Assembly (NCBI RefSeq): GCF_007830265.1
Contig: NZ_VLKE01000001.1
Span: forward strand, 3,658,001 to 3,722,000
Direction: 5' to 3'
DNA from: Micromonospora olivasterospora
GTDB taxonomy: Bacteria > Actinomycetota > Actinomycetes > Mycobacteriales > Micromonosporaceae
DNA: 64,000 bases
Below, piece after piece: positions 26,326-35,684 of this stretch (its first letter is position 1; each line of letters starts with the position of its first letter). The notes below the pieces were generated by a model, which worked only from the letters and a program-made list of their open reading frames with translations, had not been told where the DNA came from and did not search any database. The translations under genes and the position numbers were made by a program.

Positions 26326-26365
26326 AGCCCTCGCCAGGGTTCCCGGCTCAACCCTGGCGAGGGCT
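26326..26365 (+). terminator. Strong Rho-independent terminator
   Basis: Perfect 16-base arms agccctcgccagggtt (26326-26341) and aaccctggcgagggct (26350-26365), followed by TTTTG. It separates the left small-gene operon from the rest of the element. Confidence 0.9.
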
Positions 26366-26409
26366 TTTTGCTGGGCCGTTAACCGTGACTCACGAAGGGA
26401 GGGCCGCCC

Positions 26410-26646
26410 GTGTCCTGTTCCGAGTGCCCCGCGCTGTTGACCGTGACCCCCGGGGCTCCCCAGCGCCGGACATGCTCCGACGCGTGCCGTCAGCGGCGCT
26501 CCCGGCGCCTCCGCGCGGAGGCGGCAACCGCCTTCCGCGCCCAGGCCGCCGACCTCCTACGCCGGCAGACGCGCGCCGTCATCGCTGGCGACGCCGCGGA
26601 GCTACGCCGGGTCGAGGCGGACGCCGCGAGGCTGTTCGCCGCGTGA
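26410..26646 (+). CDS. Small zinc-finger protein
   Basis: The 78-residue protein has SCSECPALL and then RRTCSDACRQRRSRRLRAEA, two CxxC-type pairs of a treble-clef or CGNR-like knuckle, followed by a charged helix (AQAADLLRRQTRAVI). GTG 26410 follows gggagg (26398-26403). Probably nucleic-acid binding; function unknown. Confidence 0.65.
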   Translation: MSCSECPALLTVTPGAPQRRTCSDACRQRRSRRLRAEAATAFRAQAADLLRRQTRAVIAGDAAELRRVEADAARLFAA

Positions 26647-26673
26647 CCACGCCGGGCGGCGGCGCCGGGGTGA

Positions 26674-26799
26674 GTGTATGAGTTGTGAAACGTGGTGAAG
26701 GAACGTCACTTCTATATTCTCTCTCTAGTTTCTTCTCCTCCTCCAATGAAGAGAAATATAGAAGTGACGAAACAATCCCCTGTTTCACAACTCATACAC
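26674..26799. repeat. AT-rich nested inverted repeat (possible replication origin or regulatory cruciform)
   Basis: Outer arms gtgtatgagttgtgaaac (26674-26691) and gtttcacaactcatacac (26782-26799) are perfect over 18 bases. Inner arms cgtcacttctatatt (26704-26718) and aatatagaagtgacg (26755-26769) are perfect over 15. The centre is pyrimidine-rich (ctctctctag...tcttctcctcctcc). Base composition is far more AT-rich than anything else in the window. It lies in the 266-base gap between two element genes. Confidence 0.85.
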
Positions 26800-26912
26800 C
26801 TCGCCTAGACCGGGCGCCGCCCGCGTCCCGAAGTTCCTCCCCGTGCGGGTGAACACCTCGCGCCACGCTGGCCCATACGGCGGTTGTCAGTCACAGAGCG
26901 CGGAGGTTCGAC

Positions 26913-28001
26913 ATGGATTCCGAACCGTCATCACGCCCGACCGCGGCCCGCGGACGGCGCCGACCCAAGGGGACTACTGCGATGGACGAGCCTGCCTCAT
27001 CATCACCCGCCCGCGGCGCTGCCGCGCCGTCACCGGCCGACCGGGTTACCGCCGCCGCGCTGAGGTTCTACGCGGGCGGTCCGTACGTCGACATCGGCAT
27101 GCCGTGCGCGGTGCTGGGCCGCGAGGTATGGCGGCTAAGGGCGCGGGAGGTTGGCGAGATGCTTGCCAGCCTCTTCGGCCAGCGATACCGCCGCGTAGAC
27201 GAAGGCGAAGACCGGGCGCTAGTCGTCAAGCTGCGCACGGACGACGCTTCCGCGTGCGACCACACACCGCGGGCGGCTCTCTGCGCTGGCATCGCGGCGG
27301 TACTCCTGCGCCTACCCGACCCGCCGCCGGGCTCGCGTTCGGCGCTCTCCCGTGCTGTCATCGACGTCCGGGCGATTGCCGCTCACGGCGGCGGGGACGC
27401 GTGGACGCGGGAGGTAGCGACCTACCTCGCGCGCGGCTTGCCTCCCCTGGCGGACCTCGACCCGGCGCCCCGGGTTATCCGGTCGGGCACCTCACCCGTG
27501 CCGGTGTCCGACGAGGAGCGCGCGGAACGCCGTCGAGCCGCGCTCGCCAACCACCGCGACCGGCTCGCCGCCGCGGCACGTCCGGCCCTCGTCGAAGTCG
27601 TCGAGTGGGTCGACGAATGGCGGTCGAGCGTCCCACCCGCCGCGTACCCGATCGCCGACGTACACGCGGCCTACCGGGCGGCTAAACCGTCGTCGCCCGT
27701 CGGTCGCACCACGTTCCACAGACACGCAAGCGCGGTGCTCCGGCGCCGTCGCCGGGCCAGTGGCCCGGTTTACCTCGTCGCAGCCCAGGAGGCCGGACGA
27801 ATGAACGCCACCCAACGCCGGGAACTCGCGTCACTCATCGTCGACAAGCTAGCCGCGGAGTGGTCGGAGCTTGCCCTTGACGGGCTCGCCGACCTTGTCG
27901 CGGAACACCTCGACGCCCGCACCACCACCGCACCACCCGCCCCCACCCGCACCGCGGGCGGCAACGTCGTCGATTTCACCCGTCGGCGCCGCGTTGCCTG
28001 A
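26913..28001 (+). CDS. Unknown element protein (362 residues), possibly replication-related
   Basis: The N-terminus is rich in Ser/Pro/Arg, followed by a compact domain (about 55-190: FYAGGPYVDIGMPCAVLG, LASLFGQRYRRV) and a C-terminal helical part with PIADVHAAYRAAKPSSPVGR and TFHRHASAVLRRRRRASG. The latter resembles a winged-helix DNA-binding tail. ATG 26913 follows gcggagg. It comes directly after the nested inverted repeat and a ggcccatacgg copy. I do not recognise the family; position suggests a replication initiator or regulator acting at those sites, which is inference only. Confidence 0.6.
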   Translation: MDSEPSSRPTAARGRRRPKGTTAMDEPASSSPARGAAAPSPADRVTAAALRFYAGGPYVDIGMPCAVLGREVWRLRAREVGEMLASLFGQRYRRVDEGEDRALVVKLRTDDASACDHTPRAALCAGIAAVLLRLPDPPPGSRSALSRAVIDVRAIAAHGGGDAWTREVATYLARGLPPLADLDPAPRVIRSGTSPVPVSDEERAERRRAALANHRDRLAAAARPALVEVVEWVDEWRSSVPPAAYPIADVHAAYRAAKPSSPVGRTTFHRHASAVLRRRRRASGPVYLVAAQEAGRMNATQRRELASLIVDKLAAEWSELALDGLADLVAEHLDARTTTAPPAPTRTAGGNVVDFTRRRRVA

Positions 28002-28013
28002 CCCGCCCCCAAC

Positions 28014-28055
28014 CACGAGAGCCCCGGCGCCCCGCCCCGCGTCGGGGCTCTCGTG
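28014..28055 (+). terminator. Hairpin terminator
   Basis: cacgagagcccc (28014-28025) and ggggctctcgtg (28044-28055) are perfect 12-base arms, 13 bases after the preceding stop. Confidence 0.75.
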
Positions 28056-28079
28056 TATCTGCCGACGAGAGGAACCCCC

Positions 28080-28247
28080 ATGCGCCGCCGCCGTTCGAAG
28101 TCCCGCGCCGCCGCTCGCGTCGAGGGCTACCCGACTCCGCCAGTGAACCGCGCCCAGGTCGACGCGATGGCGCCCGTTCTCGTGCCGTTCCGAAGCACGT
28201 TGAACGGCGTCACCGTCTACCGCCTCGCGCCGGGGCATCGTGCGTAA
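28080..28247 (+). CDS. Small basic protein
   Basis: The 55-residue protein begins RRRRSKSRAAARVEGYP and ends TVYRLAPGHRA. ATG 28080 follows gagagg at suitable spacing. The basic start suggests nucleic-acid binding; there is no recognisable domain. It sits between a terminator and the 28299 gene. Confidence 0.45.
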   Translation: MRRRRSKSRAAARVEGYPTPPVNRAQVDAMAPVLVPFRSTLNGVTVYRLAPGHRA

Positions 28248-28298
28248 CCCGCGATCCCGCCCTCATCCCTAGCCACTGAGCCACCCAAAGGAGCCACC

Positions 28299-29147
28299 AT
28301 GACTGACTTCGACCCTGCCGCCGTCGCCGCGGAGATGCACTCCGGCGGTTCGTCCGGCGCCGGGTACCTGCCTGGCGAGTTCCCAGAGCCGGCACGCCCG
28401 TTGATGCCGCCCGCGGGCGCCGACCTACCGGCCGCCGTCGCCGCGTCGCTGAAGGAGTACACCGACGCTCACACGGCGTGGGAGCGCGCGTGCGACGCGG
28501 TTTCGGAATACCAGGAAACCGCCCGCATCTCTCGCGTCCGGCGTGAGGACGCGATCCGCGCCGCCGGTCAAGCCGTCGCCCAGGGTAAGCCGCGCCCGAA
28601 GATTCCGGCGGAGGTGAGCGAGGCGGACGAGGCGACCGAAGTGAAGATCCTCGCCGCCGTCGTTGCTGACCGGCGCATGTCGGCCAACCGCGCCTCCCGC
28701 GCGCTGTCTGACGCCGTGATTGCCCACGCCCCGGAGTTTGTCGCCCCGCTGACGGCGCGCTTCGCTCCGGCCATCGAGGCGATTCGGGAGAAGGCGGGGG
28801 AGTTGCGGCGCATGGTCGAGGCCGCGGAGGGAACGGTATCGGGGGTTGCGCGATACCGGGCGCTGTCGCACGTCGGGGTGCTCCGCAAGATGGGGGCCTC
28901 TGTCAGTGATGCCGGCGTGGCCTCGCTCGTCGGGGAGTACTCCGCCGCTGTCCGGTCGCCCGCCGACCGTCTCGCCGCCGCGCGCGGGCGCTCGCCGCTA
29001 CACCTCCTGATCGACATGACCGACGCTGTCAACGGCCTTGCTGACGCACAGCTCGACGCGATGCCGCACCCCGACACTCTCGGCGTGGTCGGCGTGGACG
29101 GTGCTGCCCAGCGTGCCGCGATTGCCGAGATGAAGAGCGCGAAGTAA
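28299..29147 (+). CDS. Helical element protein, 282 residues
   Basis: The protein is nearly all alpha-helical with heptad-like stretches (about 50-200: LKEYTDAHTAWERACDAVSE, IEAIREKAGELRRMVEAAEG) and no membrane segment or enzyme motif. ATG 28299 has a good ribosome site (aaggagccacc). Its place upstream of terminase-like and tape-measure genes suggests a structural or scaffolding role, but I do not recognise the family. It is followed by a perfect hairpin. Confidence 0.65.
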   Translation: MTDFDPAAVAAEMHSGGSSGAGYLPGEFPEPARPLMPPAGADLPAAVAASLKEYTDAHTAWERACDAVSEYQETARISRVRREDAIRAAGQAVAQGKPRPKIPAEVSEADEATEVKILAAVVADRRMSANRASRALSDAVIAHAPEFVAPLTARFAPAIEAIREKAGELRRMVEAAEGTVSGVARYRALSHVGVLRKMGASVSDAGVASLVGEYSAAVRSPADRLAAARGRSPLHLLIDMTDAVNGLADAQLDAMPHPDTLGVVGVDGAAQRAAIAEMKSAK

Positions 29148-29162
29148 CCACGTCGACCCACC

Positions 29163-29200
29163 GCGCCCGGCCCGTGCCGTGATGGGTGCTGGCCGGGCGC
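29163..29200 (+). terminator. Hairpin terminator
   Basis: gcgcccggcc (29163-29172) pairs perfectly with ggccgggcgc (29191-29200), 16 bases after the stop at 29147. The remaining bases to 29317 show no gene. Confidence 0.7.
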
Positions 29201-29317
29201 GCTATGTCCGATATGGGGGATGTGCCCCCTTCGGGCTTCCTTGTGGATCGAGATGGCATAGCGGCGCGGGCTCGCTACGTAGCGGCCCCCTGCACACGCA
29301 ACCCTGCCCTGCGAAGA

Positions 29318-29689
29318 ATGGACGTGCTCCCCGTGCCTGATTCACCGTCGGTCGAGCCGCCGGACGGCCTCAGCGCCGACGCGCTCGACCTCTTCAACGA
29401 CGTCGTCGAGGAGCAAGGCGACCGCCTCACGGCGTCTCAGTTCGCATCCCTCGTGCAAGCCTGCCGGCTGGTCACCCTCGCGGACCGCGCGGACGTCGAG
29501 ATTGGCGACCGTTGGATCATCGACGGTTACCGCGGACAGCCCGTAGCTAACCCGCTGGTGTCTGAGGCCCGCATGGCACGCGCCGCCGCCGTTCAGGCGT
29601 TGAAGGCCGCCCGCCTCGACGTGAGCACGGCTAGCGCCTCCGCCGCGGGTACGGCTCTGGTGGGCCACCGCTACCGGCGCGGTCGCTGA
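29318..29689 (+). CDS. P27-like terminase small subunit-like protein
   Basis: A 123-residue product if ATG 29318 is used; an in-frame upstream extension exists but is poor. The pattern LSADALDLFNDVVEEQGDRL, SQFASLVQACRLVTLADRAD, YRGQPVANPLVSEARMARAA and VQALKAARLDV follows that of P27-family phage small terminases: two helices, a glycine-Gln-Pro turn with Asn-Pro, and a final helix pair. These proteins bind pac or cos DNA for packaging. No large terminase is present in the element. The assignment is by pattern only. Confidence 0.5.
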   Translation: MDVLPVPDSPSVEPPDGLSADALDLFNDVVEEQGDRLTASQFASLVQACRLVTLADRADVEIGDRWIIDGYRGQPVANPLVSEARMARAAAVQALKAARLDVSTASASAAGTALVGHRYRRGR

Positions 29690-30024
29690 TGCCCCGCCGC
29701 ACCGCGGGCCGCACAGCCTCGCGCGGCGTGCCGCACGCCGTCTCCGTGGCGCTCGGTGGCGCCGACCTGCCCGCGTTCGCGCCGACGGAGTACGCCGACT
29801 GTCCGGCGGCGGGCTGGACGGTCGAGACGTTGCGGGGAGCGGCGGAAGGCTACGCCCGCGAGCACGGCCTACCCTCCGGCGCGGTTCGCGCCGCGTGGCT
29901 CGCCTTCGCGACGGCGTACGACCTCGCGACCGGTAACGCCGTCACGGTCGCCCCGGGCGTGCGTCACTACGGCGCCGCGTCCCTCCGCCGCGCGGAGATT
30001 CAGGAGCGTTTCAGCGCCCGCTGA
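29689..30024 (+). CDS. Unknown element protein, 111 residues
   Basis: ATG 29689 overlaps the upstream stop by one base. The protein has a basic start (PRRTAGRTASRG), then TEYADCPAAGWTVETLRG and helical segments ending AEIQERFSAR. No known domain is visible. Close coupling to the terminase-like gene suggests a related role. Confidence 0.6.
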   Translation: MPRRTAGRTASRGVPHAVSVALGGADLPAFAPTEYADCPAAGWTVETLRGAAEGYAREHGLPSGAVRAAWLAFATAYDLATGNAVTVAPGVRHYGAASLRRAEIQERFSAR

Positions 30025-30082
30025 CGCTCGATAATCCGCCGCCCTATACCGACCTACCCCCGGCCGCTTTTCGGCCGTCCTG

Positions 30083-30111
30083 AGCCGCTACGTGCCTCGC
30101 GCGTGGCGGCT
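30083..30111 (+). terminator. Rho-independent terminator
   Basis: agccgctacg (30083-30092) pairs with cgtggcggct (30102-30111) with one G-T, followed by TTTTG. Confidence 0.75.
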
Positions 30112-30135
30112 TTTTGCTGCCCCGGATGGGATGAC

Positions 30136-30366
30136 ATGAGAAATCGACTACAGGTCGAGTACGCGGGGCGCCGATACACGGTCGACGCCTCCCGCGCCGC
30201 GGTACGCGAAGCGACCGCATTGGTAGCCGCTAACCGCCCTATGGCCGCGAGTCGTCGTCTCCTCGGCGATGACGGGTACGTGGCGTTTACCGCGCGGCAT
30301 CGCACCGTCGGCGAAATGACGGAGTTCCACATCGAGGTTCGCCGCGTCGTGAGGGGCGGTCGATAA
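30136..30366 (+). CDS. Small protein preceding the tape measure
   Basis: The 76-residue protein (MRNRLQVEYAGRRYTVDASR to FHIEVRRVVRGGR) begins and ends with beta strands. Its stop overlaps the tape-measure ATG by one base. In siphophages this slot holds tail assembly chaperones, but those have a programmed frameshift and different composition, so a tail-related role is only suggested by place. Confidence 0.55.
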   Translation: MRNRLQVEYAGRRYTVDASRAAVREATALVAANRPMAASRRLLGDDGYVAFTARHRTVGEMTEFHIEVRRVVRGGR

Positions 30367-33116
30367 TGGGCGCGAATGTCGGCTACGCGACCCTGTCCGT
30401 CATTCCCAGCGCCCGGGGCTTTGGCCGCCGGCTTCAGCGGGAAATGCGGACCGAAACAGCAAGGGTCAGCGCCGACCAGGGTAAGCGCTTCGGCCGCGAC
30501 TTTGCCGCCCGCGTCTCGAAGGCGTTCCGTCCGACGACGGCGAAGATGGGTGCCGAATTCGCGGGCGACATCGCGAAGGGCGCCGTTAAGGGCTTCAGTG
30601 CGGCCACCGAAGCGGCGAGCAGCTTCGCGAAGTCGGCTAACACGCTTTTGTCGGGGGTCGCTTCGTCTGGCCTCTCGGCGCTTAGCGGCGCTATCTCGAC
30701 CGGCTCAACCACCGCCGCGACGGGTGGCGCGAATCTCCTCGCGGCTGCCCTCCTCGCTGTGTCCTCCGCAATCCCAGCGGTGGCTATCGGCTTCACCGCA
30801 CTCGCGCCCGCGGTACTCCTCGCGGGTGGCGCCATGGGTTCGCTCACCACCCTCGCGTTAGGGGGAGCGGGTGCCCTCGCCGTTTTCAAGCTGGGTACAC
30901 GCGGCTTGGGCGCTGCCTTCTCCGAGTTGAGCGCTGAGGGCAAGGTCAGCGCCGAGACGTTGAAGAAACTCGCCCCAAACGCGCGCAAGTTCGTTAAGGC
31001 CGTCGCGTCGCTCCGTAAGCCTTTCGCGGCGCTGTCGAGGAGCGTTCAGAATAAGCTATTCGCGAACATCGGTCGTGACGTCCGCACCCTCGCTAAGCGG
31101 TGGCTCCCCGCGCTGAAGCCGGCACTAGGGAACCTCGCCAAACAGTTCAACGGCGTCGGGCGCGCGGTATTCAAGGCCCTTGGTAAGCGAGATTTCATCG
31201 CCAACATCAAGGCTGCGCTAGGCGGCTTCGGCGACTTCGTTTCCCGCATCGGTAAGGGCCTGGGGCCGCTAATCGGCGCCATCGGAAAGCTGGGGAAGGC
31301 TAGCGTTCCGTTCCTGTCGGCGCTCGGCGACGGTATCGGCGGCGGGTTTGAGAGATTCGCCGCGTGGATTAGCCGCGCCGAGAAGTCCGGTGCCCTGAAG
31401 ACGTTCATGAGCGACGCCGCTAAGGCGCTGAGGGACATCGGTAACATCGGCCGGCAGGTCATCGGCATCGCGGGCGAGCTGATTAGCACCTTCTTTCCAT
31501 CCTCGAAGCGCGCCGGGAACACGTTCCTAGGCGGCGTGAATGAGGGACTAGGGCGCGTGCGAGCGTGGCTCGCCGATCCCGAGAATAAGAAGAAGATCCA
31601 AGAGTTTATGGATCAGGTCGGCGACTTCGTGAAGAAGATCGTTACGGAGTGGGTGCCGCAAGCAATTGAGTGGACGAAGAAGGTCGGCGGGTGGATCGAC
31701 AAGGTTGATAACTGGGGTCGAAAGCTCGGCGAGTGGAAGAACCGCGCGTCAACCGCCTTCAGCGACGTATATACGGCGGCGCGAATCTTCGTAAGCGCCA
31801 TCACTGGCGCCTTCAACGCCATCCTCGACCCGATCCGCAACGCGCAAGCCGCCTTTACCCGACTGCGAACCACGGTCGTTACGCAGCTCAACCGCGCCGT
31901 CGCGATCATCGCCGACTTCCCGGGCGTCGTGGCGTCCGTAATGGGCAGCCTGCCGGGGCTGCTCTACAGCGCGGGCGTCAACGCCGTTGCCGGCCTCGTC
32001 GGCGGCCTCCTGTCGGGGCGCGGATCGGTGGCGGCTGCCGGCCGCTCTCTGGCGTCCGCCGCCCTGGGCGCCGTGACGCGAGCCCTCGACATTCACTCCC
32101 CGTCGCGCGTCATGCGCGAAGTCGGCAAGTTCTTCACCTCCGGCTTCGTACAGGGCATGGTCGGCGGGTCGGCGGAGGTCAAGCGCACCGCCGACAAGAT
32201 CGCCACCATGGCGGCGAAGGCGTTCCGCCACAAGGGCCTCAGCACGACGGCGACGGACAAGGCCGTCGGCCGGCTCCTGAAGTCCCTCGCGCCGCGTCAG
32301 GGCCAGATCAACGCCCTTGCGAAGCGGTGGGACTCGCTGACGTCGAAACTGACCGCGGCGAAGGAGAAGCTCGCCGACGCGATCAAGGCACGCGACGACT
32401 TCGCTGGTGGCGTCCGCGACGGGCTCATTTCCGCCGCGTCGATCGCGAGCCTCGAAGCCGGCACGCCGAAGCTCCTCATCGAGAAAATGCGCGACAGCCT
32501 CGCGCAGACTCGCGAGTTCGCGGCGGTCCTCAGCGAGCTTCGTCGCCGCGGCCTCAACGACACGTCATACCGGCAACTCGTCGAGGCAGGCGTTGGCAGC
32601 CTGGGCACCGCGAAGGCGCTCCTCGACGGCGGCCCGAACGCCGTCCGCGAAGTGAACGCGATTCAGTCGCAGCTCAACTCCGCGGCCTCTTCGCTCGGTG
32701 CGACCGCGGCGAAGAACCTCTACCAAGCCGGAGTCGACGCGGCGTCCGGGCTGGTCAAGGGCCTTCAGTCTCAGATCAAGTCGATTGAGTCGGTCATGAC
32801 TCGCATCGCTGAGGCGATGGTCAAGGCCATCAAGAAGGCGCTCGGCATCAAGTCGCCGTCGCGGGTCTTCCGCCGCCTGGGCGGCTTCGTCGGTGACGGC
32901 ATGGCGCTCGGCGTCGACCGCTCGCGACCGCGGGTCACGAAGGCCGTCGGTGCGCTAGTGGCGGTTCCCGACGTGCGGCCCGCCCGCCGCGCTATGGCGA
33001 CGGCGCCAGCACAACCGACGGTCATCAACATGTACAGCACTCAGGCGACCGTCGCCCAGGTGGAGGCGGCGCTCCGGCGCCGGGACACCCTGTTGCGCAT
33101 TGGCAGGCCCCGGTAA
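30366..33116 (+). CDS. Phage tail tape-measure protein
   Basis: At 916 residues it is the longest gene of the element. The N-terminus is VGYATLSVIPSARGFGRRL, typical of tape measures of actinophages. A hydrophobic block follows (about 110-180: AAALLAVSSAIPAVAIGFTA, VLLAGGAMGSLTTLALGGAG), then long helical stretches. The tape-measure signature occurs twice: ALDIHSPSRVMREVGKFFTS (about 575-595) and ALGIKSPSRVFRRLGGFVGD (about 825-845). The latter ends in the usual GMALGVDRSRPRV. Codon 165 is TTA (30858-30860). The protein sets tail length in siphophages; no other tail gene is present here. Confidence 0.85.
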   Translation: MGANVGYATLSVIPSARGFGRRLQREMRTETARVSADQGKRFGRDFAARVSKAFRPTTAKMGAEFAGDIAKGAVKGFSAATEAASSFAKSANTLLSGVASSGLSALSGAISTGSTTAATGGANLLAAALLAVSSAIPAVAIGFTALAPAVLLAGGAMGSLTTLALGGAGALAVFKLGTRGLGAAFSELSAEGKVSAETLKKLAPNARKFVKAVASLRKPFAALSRSVQNKLFANIGRDVRTLAKRWLPALKPALGNLAKQFNGVGRAVFKALGKRDFIANIKAALGGFGDFVSRIGKGLGPLIGAIGKLGKASVPFLSALGDGIGGGFERFAAWISRAEKSGALKTFMSDAAKALRDIGNIGRQVIGIAGELISTFFPSSKRAGNTFLGGVNEGLGRVRAWLADPENKKKIQEFMDQVGDFVKKIVTEWVPQAIEWTKKVGGWIDKVDNWGRKLGEWKNRASTAFSDVYTAARIFVSAITGAFNAILDPIRNAQAAFTRLRTTVVTQLNRAVAIIADFPGVVASVMGSLPGLLYSAGVNAVAGLVGGLLSGRGSVAAAGRSLASAALGAVTRALDIHSPSRVMREVGKFFTSGFVQGMVGGSAEVKRTADKIATMAAKAFRHKGLSTTATDKAVGRLLKSLAPRQGQINALAKRWDSLTSKLTAAKEKLADAIKARDDFAGGVRDGLISAASIASLEAGTPKLLIEKMRDSLAQTREFAAVLSELRRRGLNDTSYRQLVEAGVGSLGTAKALLDGGPNAVREVNAIQSQLNSAASSLGATAAKNLYQAGVDAASGLVKGLQSQIKSIESVMTRIAEAMVKAIKKALGIKSPSRVFRRLGGFVGDGMALGVDRSRPRVTKAVGALVAVPDVRPARRAMATAPAQPTVINMYSTQATVAQVEAALRRRDTLLRIGRPR

Positions 33117-33125
33117 GCGCCGAAA

Positions 33126-33179
33126 CCCTTGCGCCGCAAGGGAAACGCCCCCGTCTCCGGTACTCCGGCGGCGGGGGCG
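33126..33179 (+). terminator. Two hairpins at the right end of the element
   Basis: cccttgc (33126-33132) with gcaaggg (33136-33142), then cgcccccg (33146-33153) with cgggggcg (33172-33179). They end the rightward operon and face the msrA stop at 33191, so they may serve both strands. Confidence 0.65.
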
Positions 33180-33190
33180 CTTCGGCGTAA

Positions 33191-33841
<651 letters not shown>

Positions 33842-33983
33842 GGTGCGACTCCTCTCGTACCTCTCCCCGCGCACAACACCGCCGGGCACCCGTTCCTTAC
33901 CCGCCCCGGCCAGCCTCAGCCCGGGGCGCGGGCGGAACTTCGGGCGGCACGGCGGTTCGGGGTGCGCCGACGGTCGTGATCGG

Positions 33984-34394
33984 TCAGAGGGCGGCGGCGA
34001 TGCGCTCAGCGTACGAGGTGGCCTCCGCGTCGTCGAGGTAGCGCGTGCGGGGCCAGAAGAAGCCGCGCAGCCCGTCGCCCTTCGTCCGCGGCACGACGTG
34101 GGTGTGCAGGTGCGGGACGGACTGGGACACCCGGTTGTTCATCGCCACGAACGTCCCACCCGCCCCCAGACCGGACTCGACCGCCACGGCGAGCCGCTGG
34201 ACCAGCCCGAAGTAGCCGGCGAGGGCGTCGGCGGGCAGCTCCGCCAGGGTCACCAGGTGGGTACGCGGCACGACCAGCACGTGCCCCCGGAACACGGGCC
34301 GGGTGTCCAGGAACCCCACGCCCTCCGGCGCGTCGACCACCCGGAACGCGGGCGCCCCGCCCGCCACGATCCCGCAGAACACGCACCCGCCCAT
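33984..34394 (-). CDS. HIT-family protein
   Basis: The 136-residue protein has the histidine triad [11 protein letters not shown] and an N-terminal CVFC zinc pair. It hydrolyses or transfers nucleoside monophosphates, such as adenosine phosphoramidate or Ap4A-type substrates. ATG 34394. Transcribed away from metB. Confidence 0.9.
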   Translation of the reverse strand: MGGCVFCGIVAGGAPAFRVVDAPEGVGFLDTRPVFRGHVLVVPRTHLVTLAELPADALAGYFGLVQRLAVAVESGLGAGGTFVAMNNRVSQSVPHLHTHVVPRTKGDGLRGFFWPRTRYLDDAEATSYAERIAAAL

Positions 34395-34441
34395 CGGGGC
34401 CAGGGTAGTCCCGGTGCGTGCCGTGCGGGCCCTGACCTACC

Positions 34442-34474
34442 CGGACATGTCTGGATGGGCCCTGCGGATGTCCG
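34442..34474. promoter_or_regulatory. Dyad upstream of the cystathionine gamma-synthase gene
   Basis: cggacat (34442-34448) and atgtccg (34468-34474) are mirrored about 50 bases before the gene, in the divergent promoter region. A regulator site for sulfur metabolism is possible but unproven. Confidence 0.25.
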
Positions 34475-34521
34475 GCCGGGTTGGGCCCACCAGGCGGGAC
34501 GGGCGGACTAACGTCTCGGGA

Positions 34522-35661
34522 ATGAGTCACGGCTTCGAGACGCTCGCCATCCACGCCGGTCAGGACCCCGAGGCCCGCACCGGTGCGGTGATCCCGCCCA
34601 TCTACCAGACCAGCACCTACGCCCAGGACGCCGTCGGCGCGCCCCGGCAGGGCTACGAGTACAGCCGCTCCGGCAACCCCACCCGCGACGCCCTGCAGGA
34701 GTGCCTCGCCGCGCTGGAGGGCGGGTCCGTCGGGCTCGCGTTCGCCAGCGGCCTGGCCGCGGAGGACACCCTGCTGCGCACCGTCTGCAAGCCGGGCGAC
34801 CACGTGGTCATCCCCGACGACGCGTACGGCGGCACGTACCGGCTCTTCGCCAAGGTGGCCGAGCGCTGGGGTCTCGACTTCACCCCGGCCAAGGTGTCCG
34901 ACCCGGCCGCGGTGCGGGACGCGATCCGCCCCACGACGAAGATCGTCTGGGTGGAGACGCCGACCAACCCGCTGCTCGGCATCGCCGACATCGCCGCCCT
35001 GGCCGCCGTCACCCACGACAAGAACGCGCTGCTGGTCGTCGACAACACGTTCGCCTCGCCGTACCTGCAGCAGCCGCTGGCTTTCGGCGCCGACGTGGTC
35101 GTCCACTCGACCACGAAGTACATCGGCGGGCACTCCGACGTGGTCGGCGGCGCCCTGGTCGTGGCCGACGCCGGGCTCGGGGACGGGCTGCGCTACCACC
35201 AGAACGCGATGGGCGCGGTCAACGGGCCGTTCGACGCCTGGCTCACCCTGCGCGGCATCAAGACCCTCGGCGTACGCATGGACCGGCACTGCGACAACGC
35301 CGAGCGGATCGCGGCGTACCTGGACGGGCACGCCAAGGTCGCCCAGGTGCTCTACCCCGGCCTGCCGTCCCACCCCGGCCACGAGACGGCCGCAAAGCAG
35401 ATGCGCCGGTTCGGTGGGATGATCTCCTTCCGGGCCGCCGGCGGCGAGGAGCACGCCGTGGAGATCTGCAACCGGGCCAAGCTCTTCGTGCTCGCCGAGT
35501 CCCTCGGCGGCGTGGAGTCGCTCATCGAGCACCCCGGTCGCATGACACACGCGAGTGCCGCCGGCTCGCCGCTTGAAGTTCCCGGCGATCTCGTGCGACT
35601 GTCTGTCGGCATCGAGACGGTCGACGACCTGCTCGCCGACCTGGAGCAGGCGCTGGGCTGA
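34522..35661 (+). CDS. metB: Cystathionine gamma-synthase/lyase-type PLP enzyme
   Basis: The 379-residue enzyme of the Cys/Met-metabolism PLP family forms or cleaves cystathionine. The N-terminal TLAIHAGQDPEARTGAVIPP, substrate-site tyrosines in YEYSRSGNPTRDALQ and the PLP lysine in VVHSTTKYIGGHSDVVGG are visible. The C-terminal SLGGVESLIEHPGRMTHAS is the family signature. Gamma-synthase and gamma-lyase cannot be told apart from sequence alone; gene order matches metB (Rv1079) of M. tuberculosis. Start ATG 34522. Confidence 0.92.
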   Translation: MSHGFETLAIHAGQDPEARTGAVIPPIYQTSTYAQDAVGAPRQGYEYSRSGNPTRDALQECLAALEGGSVGLAFASGLAAEDTLLRTVCKPGDHVVIPDDAYGGTYRLFAKVAERWGLDFTPAKVSDPAAVRDAIRPTTKIVWVETPTNPLLGIADIAALAAVTHDKNALLVVDNTFASPYLQQPLAFGADVVVHSTTKYIGGHSDVVGGALVVADAGLGDGLRYHQNAMGAVNGPFDAWLTLRGIKTLGVRMDRHCDNAERIAAYLDGHAKVAQVLYPGLPSHPGHETAAKQMRRFGGMISFRAAGGEEHAVEICNRAKLFVLAESLGGVESLIEHPGRMTHASAAGSPLEVPGDLVRLSVGIETVDDLLADLEQALG

Positions 35662-35684
35662 CCGCTTGGCTGGGGAGGGTGGCC

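Noticed and set aside
26132..26410. CRISPR array suggested by repeated ggcccatacgg
   Set aside because: Repeats are 11-14 bases, irregularly spaced, only three copies, and there are no cas genes.
29186..29317. N-terminal extension of the terminase-small-like protein
   Set aside because: The extension runs through a promoter-like region and has no family similarity; the ATG at 29318 fits better.
22755..33116. Complete prophage
   Set aside because: Lacks capsid, portal, large terminase, most tail and lysis genes.
34395..34521. SAM-type riboswitch before the cystathionine gamma-synthase gene
   Set aside because: No match to SAM-I, II or IV core motifs; only a short dyad is present.
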